A stretch of 64,000 bases of DNA, taken from positions 124,001 to 188,000 of the forward strand of contig JANQKF010000016.1 in assembly GCA_028281285.1 (NCBI GenBank), in the 5' to 3' direction. Within the stretch, counting starts at the first letter, position 1. Every line of letters begins with the position of its first letter. The notes below the pieces were generated by a model. The model saw nothing but the letters and a program-made list of their open reading frames with translations, made no database searches and was not told the origin of the DNA. A program made the translations under genes and the position numbers. Below are positions 15,864-25,534 of the stretch, piece after piece. Source of the DNA: Cyclobacteriaceae bacterium. Its GTDB lineage: Bacteria > Bacteroidota > Bacteroidia > Cytophagales > Cyclobacteriaceae.

Positions 15864-17656
15864 AATTCACTTTTTTTATATGTTTTGTTTCTCCATGAAC
15901 GAAGTAGAGTCGCATATTCCTCTTGCGGGTTTTCAATCTCCATTCCCCATTGTTTAGACGCTTTAGGGTTTGAGCCTCTAGGAGCGTTTGAGATTTTAAA
16001 AAATTTAACTCTTGATGGGATTTTGACTGATTCACCAGAGATCAACCCCTCTCCTGTTCTCAAACTTGGTAACAAGTCTACCATTGATTGCAATTCGTCC
16101 TGAATGGCAGATTTTATATGTCCTCTGTCCTTTGAGTTGTTCATTCTTAAAGCAATCATGGTCCCGCATTGACTTAAGACCGTTTCGTCCAGCTCTGATG
16201 GTCTTTGCGTAACTAGAAGCAGTCCAACACCATACTTTCTCCCTTCTTTGGCTATCGTCTGAACTGATCGTGACGAGATCGAATTTTCGCCTGATCGCAA
16301 ATAATTATGTGCTTCCTCAAGAACAATTAATAGAGGCTGGTTTTTCCCTCCAACTTTGGTTTCTAGACCCCAAAAGAGTGCTTCATAAACTATCTTCAAA
16401 AGAGTGCCAGAAATACTGGTCATTACTTCACTTGGTATTCCCGAAAGATCAAGGATTGTAATAGGGTTTTCTTCTCCAAGCCATGATAACAACATCTTGT
16501 CCAAATCACCTTCAACAAGACCGTCACTATTGGGCGACATGTCCCCTGGTTGAAAAAGAAACTTATACCGTGCATCCTTAAGTTTGTTTCTTACACTATC
16601 TAAAAAAGTCAATAAGCCTTTTGCCTGATTGTTTAAAAACGGAGCACCACCTCCTGCGCTTGCAGGCTGATATTCGTTCGATATCAAATTTTCAGGATTT
16701 CCATTGACGAGTTTTTCCGTTAAAGAGTCGGGGTTGCCTCTCTCACTAAAAGTTTGTCTTTCGAAATCATCGAGGTCGAACCAAAGTTGTTTTAAAGAGA
16801 ATGGAATTGGACTATCCGCTGATATCGAAGCACGATCAACCTCCAGTTCGTTGGCATCAGCGCTCTTTATTTTCGCCTCTGTTACCTTCTGCCTTATATA
16901 TTCACGATTAGAATCAGTCAGGTTACCACTAAATATATTCAATAGCTCATTGAATGGAAGCGCCCAATAAGGAACATATAGACTTGTAGCAACTTCAGCA
17001 TCATCAACCTTGAACACTTTCGAGAATTTGGACAGAGATTCGTTATATTCTCCATGCGGATCTATAACCAGAATTCGACAACTCTTAAACTGTTTATTTG
17101 CAATTGCCTCGAGAAGTATTGCAACAGAATTGGACTTGCCACTGCCTGTGGAGCCCACAATGGCACAATGCCGAGAGATAAGTTTGTCAATATCGACTCT
17201 TGCTTCAAGGCTTTCAGAAACACTTATGTTTCCGACATTAATCGAACTATCCTTATCAAATCCTCCATAAATAATATCTAAGTCTCTAATTGTTACTAAG
17301 TGGACTTTGTCACCAGTTGTAGGGTACTGTGTAACTCCGCGTTCAAACTTTTTTCCAACCTGTTCACCTACTAAAGTAATGTTGATCCAACGAGCGTTTT
17401 TCAGGCTATCATAATCCTTTTCTACTAATTCTTTTAAGTTTTCTGGAATTGCTGCCGAACCTATTTGAGTAACAATTCCATATAGATTTGCATACCCCAA
17501 AGGTATCTTAATGAAGGACCCAATTTGACCAACACGATAGACTACACCATCGATTATAGGCATATTTGACCTAATATTGTCTAGAAGTCTGACTGCGATC
17601 GTGTTGCCAGTTATACTATCAACTTCGCCAATCTCGGTTTGCCTATTTTGAAGCAT
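15860..17656 (-). CDS. HerA-family ATPase of a SIR2-HerA defence system
   Basis: This hexameric FtsK/HerA-type DNA translocase ATPase has 598 residues. An N-terminal HAS-barrel region spans about 1-150. Walker A GSTGSGKS is at 168-175, DPHGEY at 199-204, Walker B LIVLEEAH at 443-450 and the TQRPSELD sensor segment at 483-490, with the EGRKYG arginine just before it. It overlaps the SIR2 gene by 14 bases. SIR2-HerA pairs are established antiphage systems in which the complex degrades NAD+ or cleaves DNA on infection. The domain between 230 and 370 is an insertion typical of these HerA proteins. Confidence 0.92.
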   Translation of the reverse strand: MLQNRQTEIGEVDSITGNTIAVRLLDNIRSNMPIIDGVVYRVGQIGSFIKIPLGYANLYGIVTQIGSAAIPENLKELVEKDYDSLKNARWINITLVGEQVGKKFERGVTQYPTTGDKVHLVTIRDLDIIYGGFDKDSSINVGNISVSESLEARVDIDKLISRHCAIVGSTGSGKSNSVAILLEAIANKQFKSCRILVIDPHGEYNESLSKFSKVFKVDDAEVATSLYVPYWALPFNELLNIFSGNLTDSNREYIRQKVTEAKIKSADANELEVDRASISADSPIPFSLKQLWFDLDDFERQTFSERGNPDSLTEKLVNGNPENLISNEYQPASAGGGAPFLNNQAKGLLTFLDSVRNKLKDARYKFLFQPGDMSPNSDGLVEGDLDKMLLSWLGEENPITILDLSGIPSEVMTSISGTLLKIVYEALFWGLETKVGGKNQPLLIVLEEAHNYLRSGENSISSRSVQTIAKEGRKYGVGLLLVTQRPSELDETVLSQCGTMIALRMNNSKDRGHIKSAIQDELQSMVDLLPSLRTGEGLISGESVKIPSRVKFFKISNAPRGSNPKASKQWGMEIENPQEEYATLLRSWRNKTYKKSEL

Positions 17657-18941
17657 TTTTGCCTAGTGATTGAATTTCAGTTTCGTTGATCATAGAGTTT
17701 AGAAAGTGCACTAGATTTGAAAAATTTGGCAGAATAAACTCACCATTACCAGTCCAATGCTCGTCTCCAATTTTCTCCACGTTCAAATCCCCTGAAGAGC
17801 TCATGGCGGCATCCTCATCGAAGTATAGATTTACGTTAATAGTGTCTTCTTTCTCCGGTTCACTTTTGAGTCTCCAATCACCATATTTACACCCAATTAC
17901 AGCACTTCTATATCCATAGAAGGAGATTTTCGGGTTGTTTCTTCCTAGATCAGCAATAACACTGTTTTGAGTTAAGTCATAGTTGAAGGCTTTCAGCTCT
18001 TCACTCCAGTGCTTATCATATATCAATGCAATTATATGTGAGGTAGTCCCTGTTTTGAGTGCCGAAATCATCCTTGAATTGATATGTTCATCTCCCCAAG
18101 AATATCCGCATGTTATAAGGATGGAATCATCCTGCCTTAAGAAGTGACTTAGTCTATCCATGAGACTTTCATAAGGTTGCTTTTTGGAGTCTTTATACTT
18201 AAGGTTTGAAGGATAAATAAGTATGTCTCCCTGGTCTGGTTGAACCCTTAAAATCTTTTCCGTTTCGATATCGTAGTGCCATCCTAAAGATCCATGAAGT
18301 TTCCATACTTTGGTTTGACTCGATAAAAATGACAGATCTTCTATCGATTCGGGATTAAAAAAAGGTCTAAAACTGCCACAGAAACCATCATAGTATGGAA
18401 TCTCTTTTAATTCCAGACCGAGTTCAAAAAGAAAGTCATAATTAGTAGTGAAAATTTCAATTGGGTATTTTCGCTCCGCTTGACCAATCCATTCGGCAAA
18501 ATCTGATTGTACCAAAGATTTGACTACTTCTCGAGAAACGACATTCTTGTCCTCATCCAAGTGAACACTGACTTTATCACGGACTTTACTTTTTATTATC
18601 TCAATCAACTCCATAAATGAGTCTTTATTGAGATTATTTAGCGTTCCATTGCCTATTAACTTACTCTTCTGTTCTAAGTTTGAAAGGATAGTTTCAATAT
18701 TGAAGTTCTCTCCCAACTCAGCTCTAATTTCGTCTAGAGGGCCCACGAACTTCTCTCCTTCTAACGCTATCTCACCAATAATTTCACTGGTCATCTTTCC
18801 AATACCAGGTACAGTCAATGACTGCTCATTCTTTCGTACAAGAGATGTTCCTGCCCCAAAGAGGAATCCAATCTTCTTCTTATCCGAGATAAGTAATTGC
18901 TGTATTCCTCGAATAAATTCAGATGGGTCGTGTGTGAGCAT
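17643..18941 (-). CDS. SIR2-domain NADase-like effector of SIR2-HerA
   Basis: The 432-residue product is a SIR2-like (SIR2_2) protein. The NAD-binding GAGTS lies at residues 29-33, the TTNYD segment with the conserved Asn at 165-169, KLHGS with the catalytic His216 at 214-218, and GYSWGDEHIN at 279-288. The C-terminal 80 residues are a separate poorly conserved part. In defence SIR2 proteins this core hydrolyses NAD+ and stops phage propagation at the cost of the cell. All key residues are present, so activity is expected. It lies 97 bases downstream of jetD and may share its transcript. Confidence 0.9.
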   Translation of the reverse strand: MLTHDPSEFIRGIQQLLISDKKKIGFLFGAGTSLVRKNEQSLTVPGIGKMTSEIIGEIALEGEKFVGPLDEIRAELGENFNIETILSNLEQKSKLIGNGTLNNLNKDSFMELIEIIKSKVRDKVSVHLDEDKNVVSREVVKSLVQSDFAEWIGQAERKYPIEIFTTNYDFLFELGLELKEIPYYDGFCGSFRPFFNPESIEDLSFLSSQTKVWKLHGSLGWHYDIETEKILRVQPDQGDILIYPSNLKYKDSKKQPYESLMDRLSHFLRQDDSILITCGYSWGDEHINSRMISALKTGTTSHIIALIYDKHWSEELKAFNYDLTQNSVIADLGRNNPKISFYGYRSAVIGCKYGDWRLKSEPEKEDTINVNLYFDEDAAMSSSGDLNVEKIGDEHWTGNGEFILPNFSNLVHFLNSMINETEIQSLGKNASK

Positions 18942-19038
18942 TAGAAAAAGTAATTATTCAACTACAAATTAGGGATAAATCAACAATATCCTACTTTTAT
19001 GATCTCGAGTCTTTAGAATCATTGACCATCTGAATTAA

Positions 19039-20001
19039 TCACTTAGGGTTTTCTTTTCTTTGGTCTCGTACCATTTCTGCCAGGTCATTTGATTCTTCTT
19101 CAACCCATAAATCATATTCAATTAGGTAACCAATTAATTGAGCTTCTTTATTACTAAAGTTGATTGGGTTGAGTCCTGAGAGTTGCTTATGATGTAACCA
19201 TCTACTTCGATGCAGGTAGGAATCTGTTGGCATTGCCTTGTCTATAGCATTCGGAAACAAAATCGAAAATTTGGCACCTTTCCTTTCCAAAATGGCTTTA
19301 ATTCTGGAGTAGATTTGAAGTCCGGCTAAGTCCCAATCGCACGAATAATAAATAGGTCTGGTTAATTCTGCACTATCAATATCATTGATAATTGATGTGT
19401 TATTTCCTCCCACATACCATAGTTTTACTTGTAGCTCTTTTGCAATCCATGGTTGTTTAAGAAATGATTTATTTTCACATAGGACGATACCTTGGGGATC
19501 CTTATGATCTATGACCAATCGCCATTGATGGTCCTTCTTTTCACTAGGAAATTGCTGAATATCTAGAATTCGATACAAAGCATCTTTCAGGCTTTTACGA
19601 TTTTTTAAATATTTTGCTCCACCCGCATAAGTAAAGAACTTAGCCGAAAAGTCTTCCAGGTTGGTAAGTTTTTGACTCAATTCGACCCTGTTTTCCCCGA
19701 TTAACATTAGAGTTCTTAGGTCTTCCTCATTAAAGTTTTTTCTGGCATCAGCTTCAATTCCATAGGTTGAGAGGAATTCGCGGTAATAAGAGTATCGACC
19801 TCTAAGCTTGTCTTCATAAAATTGATTGAAACCGATAGAGGGTACGAGCACATTTCTATTACCAACTTTATGGTCTAATAGGCCTTTATCATGGAGCAAA
19901 TGAGAGATAAATGGATGCTGTTGTATTTTGGCAGAAGTCTTTTGAAGCTCATACAAATCATTTAGAGCCTTAAGTTCCTTCCATGATAGGTTATCGACCA
20001 T
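19039..20001 (-). CDS. jetD: Toprim-domain nuclease-like protein, Wadjet JetD/MksG type
   Basis: This 320-residue protein has an N-terminal DUF3322-like helical and winged-helix part (about 1-165) and a C-terminal Toprim domain. The Toprim signature is CENKSF with Glu176, then CDWDLAG with Asp222 and Asp224 (the DxD pair) and LHRSRW near 263-268. In Wadjet systems JetD/MksG cuts plasmid DNA once the SMC complex has extruded it. The gene abuts jetC with no gap. It is shorter than well-studied JetD proteins and the motifs diverge (CDWD in place of GDID), so this is a distant relative. Confidence 0.82.
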   Translation of the reverse strand: MVDNLSWKELKALNDLYELQKTSAKIQQHPFISHLLHDKGLLDHKVGNRNVLVPSIGFNQFYEDKLRGRYSYYREFLSTYGIEADARKNFNEEDLRTLMLIGENRVELSQKLTNLEDFSAKFFTYAGGAKYLKNRKSLKDALYRILDIQQFPSEKKDHQWRLVIDHKDPQGIVLCENKSFLKQPWIAKELQVKLWYVGGNNTSIINDIDSAELTRPIYYSCDWDLAGLQIYSRIKAILERKGAKFSILFPNAIDKAMPTDSYLHRSRWLHHKQLSGLNPINFSNKEAQLIGYLIEYDLWVEEESNDLAEMVRDQRKENPK

Positions 20002-23000
20002 TTAACTGTTTTCAAAAGTGTGTTTTCCGAGATCAACCTGTATTTCTCCTTCAGAGAAGATTCCAAGTGGCGGTACATAGCTGTCCTCGTCTGCCAAGTC
20101 GTTCTCATTCATTATATAGATATACTGGTCACCTACTTCAATATCACCTGCTGTCTCAATTGACATTGATAGTATTTGAAAATTTTCATCGCGTGCAAGT
20201 TTATTCAACATATTATAGTTTCCTCCTAGCCCTTCAGCTTCATCTATTGGCATAATTTTGATACCGCGTCTGTCTTGGTTTTTGATTAGCGATAATCGTG
20301 CTAAACCAAGAAGGGCGTTTCCCGTGTATGTTTGTCCTTGACTACCAGCATTAGCTAGACCGCTTTGTAACTTTAGCTCAAAATCAAGATCGAAATATGA
20401 TTTTGGGTCTAAAAGCTCCTCCGGTGTCGCCTTGTGACTTCCACGTTCAGCCTTGAACGCCTTGAGCATCATGTCATGAATGTCAATTTCATTTTTTAGA
20501 CTTTCGAATATCCCAAAGTTGTTAAGTTCTTCTGTAAGTTGTTTTCTAAAAGGAGCCATCCACTTTATTGGAAAGTCTGTTGAAGACTTATACTTTAAGG
20601 ACGCTCGGTTACCCCCTGTAATTGTACGATTCTCATTTCTCAAATAATGATCAATCTTTAAGGTGATTTCCAAGTATTCGTTGTACTTGTTATACACTTC
20701 GGTTAAAACTCTTTTAAGAATTTCTACTTTTCTCGAACCGATTTCTTGAACATCGCGAGTGAGTTTCTCCAATCTATGTGCAATTCTTTCCGGAATTTTA
20801 TCTTCATCAATTTTAGAGGAGAAAAAAACTGTAGGAAGTAATTTATGAGCAAGGGCTCCCACATTGTACTCTAAAGAATCAGTCCCTTCATGGGTATTCT
20901 CAACTGCCAGATCAAATGTCTGTTTGAATGCTTCTTCTGAACGTATATATTCTTCTGACAGGGAATTATCCGGATTCTCAATGCTGTGGTTCTTGCCAAA
21001 TTGGCTCTCATCCAAAGGTTCTCCAAACCCTAAAAAGTATTTATCCCTCGCTTCTTGTACTTTATCAATGACAGTTTTAAGCTTTTGGTCTGCTGATTCT
21101 AAATCTTGATTGAATGAAGTGTGTTGAAGTTGAATCTCAGATTTTAACCTAGATAATTCAAGCAAAGTGAACGAGACTAAGCCTAACTTATCCTTTATCT
21201 GTTGAACGTTAAGAGGCTTTAAACGAGAGGCAAGTTCTGTTTCCTCTAGCTCAATTGATTTCGATTGAATGATAGCCCTTTTTTGAAGTGCGAATTGGTC
21301 AAAATCTTCACCATCCAAGAGATTCGATAACTCTTTGGACGTATTTTTTATTGATGAAGAGAGTCTGCCAATTTCACTTTCATAGTTCGATTGACTACCT
21401 AAGACTTGTTTGAATCTTTTATCCAAACTCTTAAAAGTCTCTTCTATTTCACTTCGGTTTTGATAGTATTTTATAGCCCTTTCAACCTCATCTTTAGATA
21501 AATACGCGATGTCAGAGGGTTGATATGCTAGCACCTCATCTCTGTTCTTGAAAAGCCTAATGGCAAACGGTAAACTCTGAAACTCATTCAGTTTTTCAAG
21601 TATAAAACTCAATTGATCTAGTTCATTAGTCTTAGAGTTTAGTTCACTCTCAACCCCACCTTTAAAGGCTGCCAATAAAGACATCACTTCACTTGGCGTA
21701 CTCTTGTCCAAGATTCTTTCCTTGACGTATGTAACACGCTCTAAAACACCTTCTAGATTCACCCAGAAATCGGAATCAGATGTATCCTCGAATATGGGTT
21801 CATTAAATAGCAAATCGGGGCTTTTCAAAAACCGTTGGACGTCCTTTGACTCAGAATCTCTAGGGAACTGTTGAAAATAGATTAAGAGGCTTTCAACTTC
21901 TTTACTGAGTGGAAACTGAAGGTTGTCAATAGCCCATTTTCCCAAGGATAAAGGGTTATCAAAGTCAGAATATTTTTGTAAAGCTTCTAACCTTCGAACC
22001 TCGATTTGCAAATCTCTAATCTTAGTTTCCAGTTTTTCTAAAGGCCTATCACTTTCTAGTAACCATTGAAGACTTTCCGTTGATTGTCGGATTTTGTTTT
22101 TCTCTAGATGACTTGTAAACTGATTAAGCAACTCAGCTTTGTGGAGTTTACCTTTTTCAATATTGTACCAGGAAACAAGCTCATTGACGTCACCATTAGA
22201 TTTTTTGAGCCAATCTTTAACGTTTGTTATAGTCCTCATTTGACTCTTTGATAAATCATGTTTTGGTTCTATCTCCTTGATTAGTTGACTTTGACTTACA
22301 TCTTCACTTTTTAAAACTTCCAGCTTTGCACGGTCTGAATCGAGTCGCTTTTTTATCTCTAACGCACTTTTAATTTCGACCTCGCACTCTTGAATTTCGA
22401 CAGAAAGAAGCTTGATTTTCTGTTCTGAATATTGATCATGTAAATGTTCACACTCCGAACGACATAACGATTCCTGCCGACTCCAGAAAATAACGTTATT
22501 GGTCAAATACTCCGATTTTAGCTTAGTATACTGCTTATTGAGTTCTAGTACCTTATCGATTGATTTTTGTTTGCTATTTATTAATTCAATCTCTTTTTGG
22601 TAACGGTTGTGCTCAAAGAAGTCATTATTTATGGCTTGAATTTCCTCCTCGAACTTTGACTGCAACCTCAAATGATCATCGTTCCCAAAAAGAAACTTCT
22701 TCAATGATTCGGAATCTGTTTTAAATCCTTTCCCTCTCGAAAATGACCTAAGGATACTTGCATAGTTTTCAAGTGTTTTACCCTTATTCAAGTCAAGAGA
22801 TAGAATTTCATTTCGATACAGAATTCTGTGAAAATCTTTCCTATTAAAGGTTTTCATGTTAAACGAATCCAAACTCTTGATAAGGGTATCAATTGGTAGT
22901 AAGCGGTCATTAACGAGAAGCTCCTTGAAGAATATTGGCTTGTTCAGATATGTCAAGTTTTCTTCCCAGTCGTAGCCATTCTGTATAATAAATGGTAGGA

Positions 23001-23331
23001 CTTTATTATGAGAACTTTCAATGTAGGAGCCTATAACAATGTATTTATTTGGGGCTATTTCGACATTTAAGAAAATGTATCCTACGCTGTATTTCTTCTT
23101 TGTCTGTAGGACCATCCCTTTAGGGTCTCTAGCTTTATTGCTCTCAGTAGATGACTTGTAAACTGACGAACCTACTAAAATCAATTGAATCATATCTGCG
23201 ACCATACTTTTTCCACTCCCACTTTCGCCACTAAAGTCTGTCCTTAGGGGATGAAATCGATAATCACAATTAAAATGCTGTTTGATTCCAATTGTAGAAA
23301 GGCTATAAATTCGTGGGTATTTATCACTCAT
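20002..23331 (-). CDS. jetC: SMC/MukB-like ATPase, Wadjet JetC/MksB type
   Basis: The 1109-residue product is a bipartite SMC-type ATPase. Walker A GESGSGKS is at residues 35-42 in a head domain at the N terminus. A long charged coiled-coil stretch follows (about 220-420 and 580-830). The C-terminal head carries a signature-like GSQGQTYTG near 993-1001 and Walker B IKIMPIDEAEG with Asp1030 and Glu1031. That is the plan of MukB/MksB/JetC, which load on DNA and extrude loops. Its start overlaps the jetB stop by 8 bases. It is divergent enough that I could not assign a Wadjet type. Confidence 0.86.
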   Translation of the reverse strand: MSDKYPRIYSLSTIGIKQHFNCDYRFHPLRTDFSGESGSGKSMVADMIQLILVGSSVYKSSTESNKARDPKGMVLQTKKKYSVGYIFLNVEIAPNKYIVIGSYIESSHNKVLPFIIQNGYDWEENLTYLNKPIFFKELLVNDRLLPIDTLIKSLDSFNMKTFNRKDFHRILYRNEILSLDLNKGKTLENYASILRSFSRGKGFKTDSESLKKFLFGNDDHLRLQSKFEEEIQAINNDFFEHNRYQKEIELINSKQKSIDKVLELNKQYTKLKSEYLTNNVIFWSRQESLCRSECEHLHDQYSEQKIKLLSVEIQECEVEIKSALEIKKRLDSDRAKLEVLKSEDVSQSQLIKEIEPKHDLSKSQMRTITNVKDWLKKSNGDVNELVSWYNIEKGKLHKAELLNQFTSHLEKNKIRQSTESLQWLLESDRPLEKLETKIRDLQIEVRRLEALQKYSDFDNPLSLGKWAIDNLQFPLSKEVESLLIYFQQFPRDSESKDVQRFLKSPDLLFNEPIFEDTSDSDFWVNLEGVLERVTYVKERILDKSTPSEVMSLLAAFKGGVESELNSKTNELDQLSFILEKLNEFQSLPFAIRLFKNRDEVLAYQPSDIAYLSKDEVERAIKYYQNRSEIEETFKSLDKRFKQVLGSQSNYESEIGRLSSSIKNTSKELSNLLDGEDFDQFALQKRAIIQSKSIELEETELASRLKPLNVQQIKDKLGLVSFTLLELSRLKSEIQLQHTSFNQDLESADQKLKTVIDKVQEARDKYFLGFGEPLDESQFGKNHSIENPDNSLSEEYIRSEEAFKQTFDLAVENTHEGTDSLEYNVGALAHKLLPTVFFSSKIDEDKIPERIAHRLEKLTRDVQEIGSRKVEILKRVLTEVYNKYNEYLEITLKIDHYLRNENRTITGGNRASLKYKSSTDFPIKWMAPFRKQLTEELNNFGIFESLKNEIDIHDMMLKAFKAERGSHKATPEELLDPKSYFDLDFELKLQSGLANAGSQGQTYTGNALLGLARLSLIKNQDRRGIKIMPIDEAEGLGGNYNMLNKLARDENFQILSMSIETAGDIEVGDQYIYIMNENDLADEDSYVPPLGIFSEGEIQVDLGKHTFENS

Positions 23332-23995
23332 CGTTTGCCTTTTTTATGATTGTCTCAATCTCTATGATCTGTGCCTCATACAAAGAACGTAGCCGCTCAA
23401 AGGATGGCATGTAAGTGAATCTGTCCTTGAGTTTGTCAGAATCCCATTTGATCCATCCAAGGTCATTAAATTTTACGAACGCCTTCCTTATCACTTCTTC
23501 TACTTTAGAGTCGGAAAAATCCGAGCTCTTATCTCCTACAGCATCCGCAATTAGTTTTCTCAATGCTTCCTTTTCCTCTTCATATTCATTGAAGAGTAGT
23601 GCTGTGAAGCTTGAGACTCTTTCCAAGTCAATGTTACCATCGAACTTGTACATTTTTAAAAACAACATACCTATTATGACATGCTCAGTTTTTAGATACT
23701 CCCTATTGTCAGTTGGAATTCTTCCACGATTGCCTTCTTCAAAATCTATGAAGTAAAACGTTTCGAATTCATTCCCTCCTTTAATCAATATGATTCCGAA
23801 AAAGTCGTAGTAGTATGCCTCCAGGCTTTCAAAATACTTGTCAATAAACCTAAAGAGTTCGCCAGGTAAAGGGTAGTCTCTTTGAATATGTACTCCATTC
23901 CGTAAATGATAATCTAACCCAGCAAAGATTTTATGGGCCTTGTTATCAGCAAGAAATAAGTATCGGTTCAAACTTTCTTTATTGACATCTTCCAT
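23324..23995 (-). CDS. jetB: Wadjet JetB/MksE-like KITE subunit
   Basis: This 223-residue protein sits between the JetA-like and JetC-like genes, the place of the KITE-type subunit (JetB/MksE) that bridges kleisin and SMC. The C-terminal part FVKFNDLGWIKW... FTYMPSFERLRSLYEAQI (about 163-205) looks like a winged-helix unit with wing and terminal helix, as in MksE. The assignment rests mostly on position and size, since the sequence is divergent. It overlaps jetA by 28 bases and jetC by 8, so translation is coupled. Confidence 0.7.
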   Translation of the reverse strand: MEDVNKESLNRYLFLADNKAHKIFAGLDYHLRNGVHIQRDYPLPGELFRFIDKYFESLEAYYYDFFGIILIKGGNEFETFYFIDFEEGNRGRIPTDNREYLKTEHVIIGMLFLKMYKFDGNIDLERVSSFTALLFNEYEEEKEALRKLIADAVGDKSSDFSDSKVEEVIRKAFVKFNDLGWIKWDSDKLKDRFTYMPSFERLRSLYEAQIIEIETIIKKANDE

Positions 23996-25299
23996 ATAGC
24001 TACATTGTTAACCATTTCATCATTTTGTCTTGTCTGAATCACTTGAACCCTCAATTGCTCACTTTTCACATACATTCTGACCAATCTATGTGCTGTTTTT
24101 ACAGCAATGGACAAATTGTCTTTTGGTGATCTAAGAACTTTGAAGAACAAATCTGTGAATTCCAGAGAGCCATGAATTTGAATGATGTTTTGAGCCTCTT
24201 TTGTCCAGAAAGAGACTCGCTGTTTTTCATACTTCCAAGCCTCCGTTTTATCTAGGAGCTTTTGCCGCTTGGAGAAATCGATCTTTCTCTTTTTCGGAGT
24301 TGTAATTCTTTTTGGGCCTATCTCCTTAATAGGTACAATAGTAAATCGAGGTGATAAAAAGGAATTAGAAATGCGCTTGTCTGGAATTTGATCTGGCAAT
24401 CTCACACCTCTCTTCCCTTGACTGTCTTTTACGATTTTACTATTGTTTAGGAGGTGATAAAGAAACTTCTCCGATTTTCGATCATAATCACGCTGATTAA
24501 AATCATAGATGAATTCACGGATGCGCGGTTTTATTTTCTCAATCCTATTACTTATTTGTTCAAGTTGGAAGCGGACATTCTGATTGAATTCTCGAACTCT
24601 TTTTATATTAATGAGATTTGAATGGGCATTGCCTAATTCTAACATTTCGGTCAAGATATCATCAATCTCGTATGTTGATTGGAATGCCTTAGTAAGCTCA
24701 ATAGCCTGATCCTTGATTATCTCAAGTTTGACTTCAATGGAAGTCAATACTTCCATTATCCTTTGGTTCTGATCCTTATTGCGAATTCCTGCTTTAAATT
24801 CCCTTACAGATTCAATAACCTGTCCGTCCAACACTTCGATTTGTTCTGCTAAGGTATTATGTCGCCATTCCCACTCATCTTCTATCCAATGTTCAAAACC
24901 ATTCTCCAGTTTATACTTTTCCTGAAGTCTGTTTAAAAGCTCGTCAAACCAGCGTTTAATTTTCGCAGGACTATATGCTTCTACAAGTTTCTTTTTAATC
25001 CTAGTACAGAATTCCAAGGCATACTTTTTCAGCCTGTAAACTCTATTCACTTCATCTCTCCACAAAAAATACTCTTGTAGTCGAATGATTAGTTTATTAT
25101 TTCGTTCGTATTCAGTTCGATTAGAAGGGTTTCCTAAGTCATTGTAGGTTAATCTTATTGTGTCAATTATTTGGTCTTCAGTGAAAGTGTTTTCTCCAAA
25201 CTTATCGTACAATGAAATGAGAATTAACCCCTCGGTCTTTTCAGGAACAAGACTGTCATAATAGCCCTTTGCTTCTCTATAGAGATTAAAACCATCCAT
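23968..25299 (-). CDS. jetA: Wadjet JetA/MksF-like kleisin subunit
   Basis: The first gene of the SMC operon makes a 443-residue, mostly helical protein. An N-terminal winged-helix-like part (about 1-90) is followed by a long helical region, a basic linker (about 285-330) and a C-terminal helical part. That outline is the kleisin plan of MksF/JetA. I chose ATG at 25299 rather than the frame's upstream codon at 25407, because the extra 36 residues are non-homologous-looking and an AT-rich leader with an inverted repeat precedes 25299. Sequence identity to known JetA is low; the call leans on gene order. Confidence 0.68.
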   Translation of the reverse strand: MDGFNLYREAKGYYDSLVPEKTEGLILISLYDKFGENTFTEDQIIDTIRLTYNDLGNPSNRTEYERNNKLIIRLQEYFLWRDEVNRVYRLKKYALEFCTRIKKKLVEAYSPAKIKRWFDELLNRLQEKYKLENGFEHWIEDEWEWRHNTLAEQIEVLDGQVIESVREFKAGIRNKDQNQRIMEVLTSIEVKLEIIKDQAIELTKAFQSTYEIDDILTEMLELGNAHSNLINIKRVREFNQNVRFQLEQISNRIEKIKPRIREFIYDFNQRDYDRKSEKFLYHLLNNSKIVKDSQGKRGVRLPDQIPDKRISNSFLSPRFTIVPIKEIGPKRITTPKKRKIDFSKRQKLLDKTEAWKYEKQRVSFWTKEAQNIIQIHGSLEFTDLFFKVLRSPKDNLSIAVKTAHRLVRMYVKSEQLRVQVIQTRQNDEMVNNVAIWKMSIKKV

Positions 25300-25311
25300 T
25301 AAATAAATAAT

Positions 25312-25329
25312 ATAAGATTTTAGTCTTAT
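25312..25329. promoter_or_regulatory. Inverted repeat upstream of the SMC operon
   Basis: ATAAGA and TCTTAT flank six bases (TTTTAG), 12 bases before the jetA ATG, in a very AT-rich leader. It could be an operator or a hairpin in the 5' leader. No TAnnTTTG box is seen here. Confidence 0.3.
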
Positions 25330-25534
25330 TATTCTATTGCAGAAGTGATAATCGGAAGATATTTGAAAATAAGAGAAACGTTTGGCCTTCTTAAATTCCA
25401 CACACATGCGCCAGCAGAGCCATGCCTACATTTTATTTCGGCAGACAGGCGTGTCACATAAGCTTGTTATTGCCTCCAATGTTTTTGAAGGGTTTTAAAT
25501 CTATATATGGCCAATGTCCGTATAGAAATATAAG

